This document shows positions 7,452 through 12,222 of a DNA stretch of 12,222 bases, piece after piece. The stretch's first letter is position 1. Every line of letters begins with the position of its first letter. A program made the position numbers and the translations under genes. Below the pieces are notes generated by a model. The model saw nothing but the letters and a program-made list of their open reading frames with translations, was not told where the DNA came from and did not search any database. Origin of the DNA: an uncultured Flavobacteriales bacterium (lineage in GTDB: Bacteria > Bacteroidota > Bacteroidia > Flavobacteriales_D > Crocinitomicaceae); NCBI GenBank assembly GCA_903899795.1, contig CAIUKX010000609.1, positions 1 through 12,222 of the forward strand, written 5' to 3'.

Positions 7452-7488
7452 AAAGGAGGACTAGACACGCAAGCGTGAGTAATCCTTT
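7452..7488. other. Nested hairpin just upstream of the HUH gene
   Basis: An outer stem AAAGGA/TCCTTT (7452-7457 and 7483-7488) encloses CACGC-AA-GCGTG (7466-7477). It starts 18 bases from the HUH ATG, so it lies in that gene's leader. On the plus strand it reads GGAGGACTAG then GCGTGA, matching in order the minus strand of 6489-6506 (GGAGGGCTAG, GCGTGA). It is a candidate nick site, end or leader control element. Confidence 0.6.
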
Positions 7489-7503
7489 GATTTTATTATA
7501 AAT

Positions 7504-7532
7504 ATGCACCATCTACGAAAAGTGCATTTTTT
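7504..7532 (+). terminator. Orphan rightward terminator-like hairpin
   Basis: ATGCAC (7504-7509), a 12-base loop and GTGCAT (7522-7527) are followed by a run of T. It points rightward, yet no rightward gene precedes it for over 1 kb. Either it is part of the paired HUH blocks (it contains GCACCAT, shared with 6474-6480) or it ends an antisense RNA to the HUH leader. Confidence 0.45.
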
Positions 7533-7567
7533 GCTCTGATTTATTTTGAATACCAGTAAAATCAATG

Positions 7568-7608
7568 CTATTTACAACTATAATATTTTTTATATAACTT
7601 GTAAATAG
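7568..7608. repeat. 10-bp inverted repeat with AT-only core
   Basis: CTATTTACAA (7568-7577) and TTGTAAATAG (7599-7608) are perfect inverted copies separated by 21 bases that are nearly all A and T. It lies about 135 bp upstream of the HUH start. It could be an operator for the HTH domain of that protein or an AT-rich origin element. Confidence 0.6.
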
Positions 7609-7635
7609 TAAAAAGAAGAGGTAAAAAACTTAAAT

Positions 7636-7648
7636 TAGAATTGCACCT
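7636..7648 (+). repeat. Direct repeat TAGAATTGCACCT, copy 2
   Basis: Exact second copy of the 13-mer at 6414-6426. Similarity stops at once on the right and is weak on the left, so the identity is limited to the 13 bases and a few A/T. Confidence 0.5.
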
Positions 7649-7680
7649 ATTTTACTTGCTGGATAAACATTTTTGATAGG

Positions 7681-7706
7681 TTAAGCAAAACCACCATTAG
7701 GTGGTT
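7681..7706 (-). terminator. Hairpin ending the xis-like gene transcript
   Basis: AACCACC (7689-7695), loop ATTA and GGTGGTT (7700-7706) form a 7-bp stem. Read leftward, it is followed by TTGCTTAA, a short interrupted U-tract. It lies about 50 bp past the stop of the excisionase-like gene. Termination may be partial, letting some transcription reach the HUH operon. Confidence 0.55.
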
Positions 7707-7758
7707 GCTCGACCAATAGTTAAAAGAAAGAGAATCTTTTATGAGTTTTAGTTGTTAA

Positions 7759-7929
7759 CTAATTTAGACGTTTTAATGATTTCAAAAGATTATCCAAATA
7801 ATAACGCTTTCTGTTACTAATACGAAAATCTACTTTGATTTCACCATTACGTTCCATTTTTAACAACGTGTTTTCGCAGATGCCGATTAATTCCATCACA
7901 TCACGAGAAGTTAAAATTGTTTTGTTCAT
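7759..7929 (-). CDS. Excisionase-like HTH protein, 56 aa
   Basis: A 56-aa frame begins MNKTILTSRDVMELIGICENTL and continues with a MerR/Xis-type winged-helix pattern: LTSRDVMELIGI (helix-turn), ENTLLKMERNGEI (recognition helix), then a basic wing VDFRISNRKRYYLDNLL. Short HTH proteins of this kind near a tRNA-integrated element usually act as recombination directionality factors or regulators. It sits about 160 bp from the right arm repeats and 240 bp from the right att core, the end opposite the integrase. A strong Bacteroidota promoter (8034-8064) lies about 100 bp upstream. Small size hides it from simple ORF lists. Role as excisionase is inferred from fold and position. Confidence 0.75.
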   Translation of the reverse strand: MNKTILTSRDVMELIGICENTLLKMERNGEIKVDFRISNRKRYYLDNLLKSLKRLN

Positions 7930-8033
7930 TTTGTTGAACTGGTATTTCTTGAGGTTTTTTTATGCTCAATGGCGACCCTTAAATATAATTTCACCGTTTA
8001 GAACCTCGAAATAACGATTATATATAAGTTATA

Positions 8034-8064
8034 CAAAGTTACTAAGATTTTGAAGGGTTGTCAA
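8034..8064 (-). promoter_or_regulatory. Bacteroidota-type promoter for the xis-like gene
   Basis: On the minus strand, TTGA (8064-8061), 19 bases, then TAACTTTG (8041-8034) match the Bacteroidota -33/-7 consensus (TTG, TAnnTTTG). Transcription would start near 8026, giving a leader of ~95 bases that contains GAGGTT/AACCTC arms (8007-8012 and 7949-7954 region) able to pair. The promoter lies about 30 bp from the right arm repeats, so integrase binding could affect it. Confidence 0.7.
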
Positions 8065-8092
8065 GTTGGATTTAGAGAAACTAGGTCGTTTA

Positions 8093-8116
8093 AGTAATAC
8101 GACTTTTACTACGACA
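8093..8116 (+). repeat. Right integrase arm repeats
   Basis: TTTACTACGACA at 8105-8116 is an exact third copy of the 12-mer found upstream of int. The preceding 12 bases (8093-8104) match it at 8 of 12 positions, giving a tandem pair at each end. Similarity to the left pair extends to the following CAT(A/G)AAAA. The copies are in the same orientation at both ends. Confidence 0.65.
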
Positions 8117-8117
8117 C

Positions 8118-8157
8118 ATAAAAAAAGCCCTTGCTATCGTCTGATAAACAAGGGCTT
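8118..8157 (-). terminator. Terminator supplied by the element downstream of the tRNA
   Basis: AAGCCCTTG (8125-8133) and CAAGGGCTT (8149-8157) form a 9-bp stem with a 15-base loop. Read leftward it is followed by a U-tract (A-run at 8118-8126). It lies just past the tRNA 3' end and replaces the terminator at 42-70 that insertion displaced. Confidence 0.75.
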
Positions 8158-8168
8158 ACACCGTTTTA

Positions 8169-8183
8169 CGTGGTCCCACTTGG
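8169..8183. other. Right attachment site core inside the tRNA 3' end
   Basis: CGTGGTCCCACTTGG is the second copy of the 15-bp core. It covers two bases past the tRNA, the discriminator base, the 3' acceptor strand and part of the T-arm. The intact tRNA extends to the right, so this is the tRNA-proximal junction. Confidence 0.85.
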
Positions 8184-8244
8184 GCTCGAACCAAGGACCA
8201 CCTGATTATGAGTCAGGTGCTCTAACCAACTGAGCTATAGGACC
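8171..8244 (-). tRNA. tRNA with CAU anticodon (Met, or Ile2)
   Basis: A 74-base tRNA reads from 8244 leftward with a complete cloverleaf: acceptor GGTCCTA/TGGGACC, D-arm GCTC/GAGC, anticodon stem CCTGA/TCAGG with loop CTCATAA, five-base variable region TGGTC, T-arm CTTGG/CCAAG with loop TTCGAGC, and discriminator A. CCA is not encoded. A CAU anticodon fits elongator tRNA-Met or the lysidine-modified tRNA-Ile2. The acceptor does not have the unpaired first position of initiator tRNA, so it is not fMet. Met versus Ile2 cannot be settled by eye. Confidence 0.93.
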
Positions 8245-8291
8245 GTTGAATTTGAAATTGAAAAACAACCTTTTTCCTCAAATTCGGGTTG

Positions 8292-8321
8292 CAAATATAG
8301 CAGTATTAAATCTATTTGCAA
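8292..8321 (-). promoter_or_regulatory. Promoter of the tRNA gene
   Basis: On the minus strand TTGC (8321-8318), 18 bases, then TATATTTG (8299-8292) fit the Bacteroidota consensus. The -7 box ends about 48 bases before the tRNA 5' end. The two boxes also form an inverted repeat (TTGCAAATA/TATTTGCAA). Confidence 0.65.
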
Positions 8322-8508
8322 TAGGTTTTGCTTATTTATTTGAGTACTTAGTGAAATAAGGGTTTCAGAAGATTTAGTAATACAGTAAAAGGTGTAATTA
8401 TTATTATAAAGTGATGATTATTTAGTGTTCAATCCTTCTTTTACTTATTCTATAACTCTGCTTAAAGTATTTACTCCAAATACCTGTTTATTGCAAGATT
8501 TATGGTTT

Positions 8509-8530
8509 TGGTGTGTACATGGTGTGTACA
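8509..8530 (+). repeat. Tandem 11-bp repeat ahead of the second integrase
   Basis: TGGTGTGTACA is repeated perfectly at 8509-8519 and 8520-8530, 36 bp before the ATG. It parallels the tandem repeat ahead of the first integrase but has a different sequence, so it is probably the arm-site type of this second enzyme. No further exact copy was found in the window. Confidence 0.6.
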
Positions 8531-8566
8531 TTTTTCATTTAGGTAAACAGCCATACAAACAAATTT

Positions 8567-9781
8567 ATGGCAACAATTAATTTAGTACTTGACACAAGAA
8601 GGGCAAGGAAGGACGGAACATTTGCAATAGTTTTCAGATTAAGACTTAATAAAGATTTTAAAGACATTGCTTCAGGCTACACAGTTAAAAAAGAACAATT
8701 TGATCTAAGAACCAACAGCATTATTAAAGATAATGTGAGTAACCACCAACTAGAACAATTAAGAAACCATTATTATACAAGATTGAGGGCTTACATGGTG
8801 GCTCATGTTGGTAATGAAAACCTTGCAGATATTAGAAACTATTTGGTGAACAAGTTGCCGGATGAAGTAACTGTTGTTGAACTTTGGGAGGAAGAAATTA
8901 CAAAACTCAAAGAAGCTAGTAGAATTGGTAATGCAAGGGTGCACAAAACAAGCTTATCTGTGGTGTCTCAAGAAATAAACTTGCAACTACCTTTCAAAAA
9001 GCTAGGTTACAAAGACCTATTGGAACTTGAAAGCAATCTGCTAAAGAGAGGTGTATCAGTGAATGGAATTGGAGTATATATGAGATCATTCCGGTCAATT
9101 TGCAATAAGGCTATTAACTTGGATTATGTTGACTTAAACTGGTATCCCTTCAGGAAGTATAAAATCAAAAAAGATAAAACCACTCCAAGAGTACTTTCAT
9201 TAAAAGAGATACAAGGTTATTTTGGTTTGAATCTTGACCCTAAAAATCCTTATTACAAAAGCTGGCTTATTGGTAAAATGATATTTATGCTCCGTGGCAT
9301 TAATTTAAAGGATTTAATACTATTAAAACCAACAAACATAAAAGGAGACCGGATTATCTATAAAAGAGCTAAAACAGGTAAAATGTACAGTATCAAAATC
9401 CATGATGAACTGCAAGAAACTTTACAGTTATTTACTCCAAATGAAACCTTACTTGGTATTTTAACCAATGAAGAACTCAATAACAAATTTAGACCTTTGG
9501 AACTGCAAACACAAAAAAGGAAAGTAATAAATGCTCACCTTAAAAAATTAGGTAAAATGATTAAGACCAATGAGGACATAACCACTTACGTCTTTAGATA
9601 TACTTATGCCAATATTGCAAAACAGATTGGGTACAGTAAGGATATTATTGCAGAAGCTTTAGGTCATGAGTATGGAAATGCTGTGACAGGTATTTACCTT
9701 GAAATGTTTGATAATGAAAAGTTGGATGAAATGAATGAGGAGATTTGTATGATTGTAATAAAAAGAAGTGCTAAATATTGA
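8567..9781 (+). CDS. Second tyrosine recombinase, Bacteroidota type
   Basis: A 404-aa recombinase with the usual Bacteroidota layout: an N-terminal arm-binding domain (~1-75), a SAM-like core-binding domain (~100-190) and a catalytic domain. Catalytic residues are R243 (MLRGINLKDL), a hairpin lysine near K269, Y341-V-F-R344 in place of HxxR, H367 (LGHEYGN) and nucleophile Y377 (TGIYLEMFD). Tyr in the first box position is common in this lineage. It is unlike the 237-1643 integrase in length and in motif context. It lies on the other side of the tRNA from the main element, with no visible cargo or matching att pair, so it is an orphan, a remnant of an older element, or a phase-variation recombinase. 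Tandem 11-bp repeats precede it and a terminator follows. Confidence 0.88.
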   Translation: MATINLVLDTRRARKDGTFAIVFRLRLNKDFKDIASGYTVKKEQFDLRTNSIIKDNVSNHQLEQLRNHYYTRLRAYMVAHVGNENLADIRNYLVNKLPDEVTVVELWEEEITKLKEASRIGNARVHKTSLSVVSQEINLQLPFKKLGYKDLLELESNLLKRGVSVNGIGVYMRSFRSICNKAINLDYVDLNWYPFRKYKIKKDKTTPRVLSLKEIQGYFGLNLDPKNPYYKSWLIGKMIFMLRGINLKDLILLKPTNIKGDRIIYKRAKTGKMYSIKIHDELQETLQLFTPNETLLGILTNEELNNKFRPLELQTQKRKVINAHLKKLGKMIKTNEDITTYVFRYTYANIAKQIGYSKDIIAEALGHEYGNAVTGIYLEMFDNEKLDEMNEEICMIVIKRSAKY

Positions 9782-9849
9782 TCTTTGCACTATCCCGTTA
9801 TTACACAACAAAACTGTTCTAATCTTTACTTACTTTTCCAAATGAAAAA

Positions 9850-9911
9850 TAGGTAGTAGATTAAAGTGAGTATTAACCCTCCTTATTCTACTACCTCAAT
9901 CTATTTTTTAT
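9850..9911. terminator. Bidirectional terminator between converging genes
   Basis: AGGTAGTAGA (9851-9860) and TCTACTACCT (9887-9896) form a 10-bp stem with a 26-base loop. A T-run (9903-9909) follows on the right and an A-run precedes on the left, so it can end both the second integrase (rightward) and the transporter cluster (leftward). Confidence 0.65.
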
Positions 9912-9913
9912 AG

Positions 9914-10150
9914 CTACTTTTTCCCGAAGAAATACTTGATTAGATTTGGAAAAAAATTAAGTGTTCCAACTTCCATTTCTTTTAATTTTGGAAAGATAAA
10001 TTTTACTAAGGGGATAAACGCTACAAATATAAATATCAAAGCATATACCCCATAGTTAGATTTTTCTTTATGGGGGTTAAATTCGTAAATACCACCCACT
10101 ATCAAACCCAACAATCCAAAGATAGCTATTACAATTATTTTAGATTTCAT
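9914..10150 (-). CDS. Small two-helix membrane protein, 78 aa
   Basis: A 78-aa protein starting MKSKIIVIAIFGLLGLIVGG has a first helix at ~3-22, a short polar loop (YEFNPHKEKSNYG), a second helix at ~34-55 and a basic tail ending YFFGKK. It follows the CDF transporter on the same strand with five bases between, so it should be the last gene of that transcript. I do not recognise the family. It has no signal peptidase or metal-binding motif, and no role is assigned. Confidence 0.65.
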   Translation of the reverse strand: MKSKIIVIAIFGLLGLIVGGIYEFNPHKEKSNYGVYALIFIFVAFIPLVKFIFPKLKEMEVGTLNFFPNLIKYFFGKK

Positions 10151-10155
10151 ATTAA

Positions 10156-11076
10156 TTATATTTTGATGCGCACTTCAGTATCACAAAATCCACTTTTTCT
10201 CTCAGTTTCCAGCGTAACGTGGTGGATATTTACATGTATTAATTTATGTTTTATTTCTCGTTTTATTTCTAATTCTTGCTCAACTGTCACATCCTTTTCT
10301 AAAACCAAATGTACAGTTAACGCATTTTCTGTGGTACTAATCCCCCAAACATGTATGTGGTGTAAATCTATTACCCCCACAACCTCTATTATACTGGACT
10401 TAACATCGTCAATATTAATATTTCCCGGTACACCGTCAAGTGACAAACGCAAACTATCTCTCAAAAGCTTCCAGGTACTGAGAAATATAACAATTGCAAT
10501 TACAATACTCATCACACCATCCAACCAAAACCAGTGTGTATAAAATATTACAATTCCACAAATAACAAGACCCAATGATACGATGGCATCACTCATCAAG
10601 TGTAAATAAGCACTTTTAATGTTTAAATCTTTGTCTTTATCACGAAGAAATAAAAGTGCTGTTACTGAATTAATAATAATTCCGATTCCAGCAACTACTG
10701 AAATTGTGATTCCCTGCACAGATTCGGGGCTTAAAAAACGATGAACCGCTTCGTATGCAATAGCTCCAATGGAAATTAATAAAATCATTGCGTTGAACAA
10801 TGCGACGAGAATTGTCGTTTTTCTGTATCCGTAGGTATATTTTTTTGTAGCTTTTACTTTTAACAAGCGAAATGCCAGCAACGAAAGTCCCAAAGCTCCG
10901 ACATCTGCAAGGTTATGACCAGCATCTGAAAGTAAAGAAAGAGAATGCGTATACAACCCCGTTATCACTTCAATTACAACAAATAAAAAATTTAGGGTAA
11001 TCCCAACAATAAAAGCGCTGTTTACACTTGTCAATGCAATAGCATCATGATGATGATGTTCGTGTTGATGCTCCAT
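10156..11076 (-). CDS. Cation diffusion facilitator transporter, Zn(II)/H+ exporter type
   Basis: A 306-aa CDF protein that would export zinc or similar divalent metals from the cytoplasm in exchange for protons. The His-rich N-terminus (MEHQHEHHHHD) may bind metal. Six helices follow; the transport site is formed by H54-x3-D58 in helix 2 (SDAGHNLAD) and H159-x3-D163 in helix 5 (HLMSD), the two-HxxxD pattern of the zinc-type CzcD/ZitB branch. The cytosolic C-terminal domain has the usual HHIHVWGI and TVHLVL strands. Length is normal. It starts 12 bases after the ctaA stop on the same strand and is followed by the 78-aa membrane protein. Exact metal preference cannot be decided by eye. Confidence 0.92.
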   Translation of the reverse strand: MEHQHEHHHHDAIALTSVNSAFIVGITLNFLFVVIEVITGLYTHSLSLLSDAGHNLADVGALGLSLLAFRLLKVKATKKYTYGYRKTTILVALFNAMILLISIGAIAYEAVHRFLSPESVQGITISVVAGIGIIINSVTALLFLRDKDKDLNIKSAYLHLMSDAIVSLGLVICGIVIFYTHWFWLDGVMSIVIAIVIFLSTWKLLRDSLRLSLDGVPGNINIDDVKSSIIEVVGVIDLHHIHVWGISTTENALTVHLVLEKDVTVEQELEIKREIKHKLIHVNIHHVTLETERKSGFCDTEVRIKI

Positions 11077-11088
11077 GTTCGTACTCTG

Positions 11089-12114
11089 CTAAACAATGGT
11101 TACTTTTTGAGCGGAAGATCCAGATCTCAAAACCGTCATTCCCAATGTTCCCAATAAAATGGTTGCAAATACCAAATGACTCGTTTGTACCAATCCCGGC
11201 ATATTTGCATAGGCCAACAAAATTCCCGAGATCAACTCCAGAGCTAATAAAACATAGGAAGTTCTGAGGATCTTAAGCTTTTGACCTCTCTCATTTTTCC
11301 AGGCTATGAATGTCAAAATAGTGAGAACCATCCATGAAAAACTACGGTGAATGAAAAACGAAATTCCCAAACGATCTGTCCAGCTTTCTCTGCCAAATCC
11401 TTGTTTTGTCAATTCATCGATATGCTCACGTACTTGTGTGCCCAAAAACATCTGGTAAAAGGTAATCGCAAAACAAAAAATAACCAACCACTTCATCAAC
11501 GGTTCCAATTGAACATTTTGACTTTGCTTTTGACTGATTTTTCGAATAATGATTAGCTGCAAACCAATGATCACCAATGCAAAAAACAAATGTACGGTAA
11601 TAGTCCAAGGCACTAAATTGGTCGCTACAACAATAGATCCGAACCATGCTTCGAAACCGAGAAAAATCAAATTCAACAAGGACAAGATAACCAAATTGCG
11701 CTTGCGGTAAAAAAGCAAAATCCAGATAAAAACGATCAAGACGGCATTTCCAGCTAGAAATCCGACCAACCGATTTCCATATTCTGTCCATGTTTTTTTA
11801 GCATTGAACTCTTGTTCCAATAAAAGCGTTTTATCTTCCTTGATCTTATTCGCAATATCTTTCAACCCAATACTACTCAGAAATTTGGTAAATTTATCGA
11901 TTTTTTGGGCTCTTTTACCTGCAAAAATATCACGGTAATTATCCGGTAACTGACTTTTTTCCGTTGGAGGAACCCATTGTCCAAAACACTTTGGCCAATC
12001 GGGACATCCCATTCCACTTCCCGTAATTCTTACAAAACTTCCGGCTATGACAACCAAATAGATGAGCACCAAAGTGACCCAGTTAAAGCGTATAAATGAT
12101 GTTGAGTATTTCAT
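11089..12114 (-). CDS. ctaA: Heme A synthase (CtaA/Cox15 family)
   Basis: A 341-aa integral membrane enzyme that oxidises heme O to heme A for cytochrome oxidase assembly. Visible family features are the first helix leading to VRITGSGMGCPDWPKC, with the cysteine pair C37 and C43; the EYGNR motif at 111-115; and heme-ligand histidines H175 (TVHLFF), H256 (FIHRSF) and H313 (TSHLVF). The fourth expected His of ExxHR is Asn114. The first loop is long (~65 residues). The open frame begins at 12132, but that ATG sits inside a GACTAAT heptamer repeat, so MKYSTSF at 12114 is the likelier start. The CDF gene follows 12 bp on, probably co-transcribed. The promoter is lost because the contig runs into adapter. 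Confidence 0.92.
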   Translation of the reverse strand: MKYSTSFIRFNWVTLVLIYLVVIAGSFVRITGSGMGCPDWPKCFGQWVPPTEKSQLPDNYRDIFAGKRAQKIDKFTKFLSSIGLKDIANKIKEDKTLLLEQEFNAKKTWTEYGNRLVGFLAGNAVLIVFIWILLFYRKRNLVILSLLNLIFLGFEAWFGSIVVATNLVPWTITVHLFFALVIIGLQLIIIRKISQKQSQNVQLEPLMKWLVIFCFAITFYQMFLGTQVREHIDELTKQGFGRESWTDRLGISFFIHRSFSWMVLTILTFIAWKNERGQKLKILRTSYVLLALELISGILLAYANMPGLVQTSHLVFATILLGTLGMTVLRSGSSAQKVTIV

Positions 12115-12123
12115 GGTTTCAAA

Positions 12124-12144
12124 ATTAGTCATTAGTCATTAGTC
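12124..12144. repeat. Three tandem ATTAGTC heptamers upstream of ctaA
   Basis: ATTAGTC is repeated three times exactly (12124-12130, 12131-12137, 12138-12144). On the minus strand it reads GACTAAT and supplies ATGAC start-like triplets in changing frames. It sits directly before ctaA and ends five bases before the adapter. Confidence 0.8.
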
Positions 12145-12149
12145 AATGG

Positions 12150-12222
12150 AGATCGGAAGAGCGTCGTGTAGGAAAGAGTGTCTTCGCCTGTGTAGATCTC
12201 GGTGGTCGCCGTATCATTAAAA
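12150..12222. other. Illumina TruSeq-type adapter sequence, not genomic
   Basis: The segment starts AGATCGGAAGAGCGTCGTG, runs through GGAAAGAGTGT (one G short of the standard GGG), an eight-base index CTTCGCCT (12182-12189), then GTGTAGATCTCGGTGGTCGC and ends at CATT plus AAAA. This is the reverse complement of the dual-index universal adapter. The index reverse complement, AGGCGAAG, matches the i5 index D505 as I recall it. The contig therefore ends inside adapter. Confidence 0.97.

Larger units (their letters stand above)
7435..7758. other. Intergenic region between the xis-like and HUH genes
   Basis: No frame worth calling is seen on either strand in these 324 bases. It holds, left to right, the nested hairpin, the orphan rightward terminator, the 10-bp inverted repeat, the second TAGAATTGCACCT copy and the hairpin that ends the xis-like transcript. 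No clear TAnnTTTG promoter for the HUH gene was found on the minus strand, so the gene may use a divergent promoter or read-through from 8034-8064. Confidence 0.6.
71..8183. mobile_element. Integrative element of about 8.1 kb in a tRNA(CAU) gene
   Basis: The element is bounded by a 15-bp direct repeat, CGTGGTCCCACTTGG, at 71-85 and 8169-8183. This repeat is the 3' end of the tRNA at 8171-8244. The interior holds a tyrosine integrase beside the left end, an excisionase-like gene near the right end, an RM enzyme, a serine recombinase and an HUH-endonuclease operon. Tandem 12-bp repeats occur inside both ends. Insertion into a tRNA 3' end with restoration of the tRNA is the standard outcome for tyrosine-integrase elements. 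No relaxase, coupling protein, T4SS or phage structural gene is visible, so it is neither self-conjugative nor a complete prophage; a mobilizable or satellite-like island fits better. The boundaries come from the repeat and are not experimentally shown. Confidence 0.85.
8245..8566. other. Intergenic region between the tRNA and the second integrase
   Basis: These 322 bases hold the leftward tRNA promoter and, at the far end, the tandem TGGTGTGTACA repeat ahead of the second integrase. I see no coding frame, RNA gene or clear promoter for the integrase in the rest. The bases are strongly AT-rich. Confidence 0.6.

Noticed and set aside
6368..8120. A CRISPR array made of the short repeats in the intergenic regions
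   Set aside because: Repeats are 10-13 bp, occur two or three times, and lack regular 30-bp spacers or cas genes.
10070..10543. A 157-aa plus-strand open frame
   Set aside because: It is antisense to the CDF transporter and the 78-aa membrane gene, and has no recognisable features.
11426..11791. A 121-aa minus-strand open frame
   Set aside because: It is a shifted-frame shadow of ctaA, whose family residues are unmistakable in the other frame.
12115..12132. A six-residue N-terminal extension of ctaA (MTNFET)
   Set aside because: The upstream ATG is part of a heptamer repeat that produces ATGs by chance in several frames; MKYS matches the expected start ahead of the first helix.

Overview
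The window looks like chromosomal DNA of a flavobacterium-like member of the Bacteroidota. The reasons are AT-rich coding with A-rich leaders lacking Shine-Dalgarno sites, promoters of the TTG-N18/19-TAnnTTTG type (two convincing cases), Bacteroidota-style tyrosine recombinases, and a ctaA-like heme A synthase. The genus cannot be fixed from the sequence alone.

Positions 71-8183 read as one integrative element of about 8.1 kb, inserted into the 3' end of a CAU-anticodon tRNA gene (8171-8244, minus strand). The tRNA 3' end is duplicated as a 15-bp direct repeat (71-85 and 8169-8183). Both junctions carry a tRNA-type terminator. Tandem 12-bp repeats (TTTACTACGACA), probable integrase arm sites, lie inside both ends. 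Left to right the element carries: a tyrosine integrase whose ATG abuts the arm repeats; a single-chain restriction-modification enzyme (nuclease, N6-adenine methylase and ISP-type specificity domain, no helicase seen); a possible 39-aa basic protein; a three-helix membrane protein gene broken by one in-frame TAA; a cluster of GTATC half-sites; a small serine recombinase; a leftward three-gene group (HTH plus HUH endonuclease, then 69-aa and 45-aa proteins) bordered by related structured blocks; and an excisionase-like gene behind a good Bacteroidota promoter.

Bases 1-70 resemble the tRNA-proximal end of a second, different element (tandem AGTAGGTG repeats, terminator, att core), so integrations may be stacked at this tRNA. 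To the right of the tRNA are an apparently orphan second tyrosine recombinase with its own tandem repeat, then a leftward chromosomal cluster: ctaA, a CDF zinc-type exporter and a small membrane protein.

The last 73 bases (12150-12222) are not genomic. They are an Illumina TruSeq-type adapter with an i5 index, so the contig runs into adapter and the region upstream of ctaA is missing.

Functionally, the integrase and excisionase-like protein would move the element, the RM enzyme would protect the host and stabilise the element, and the HUH protein with its flanking hairpins may provide a rolling-circle replication or transposition step. That last role is inference from motifs and layout.
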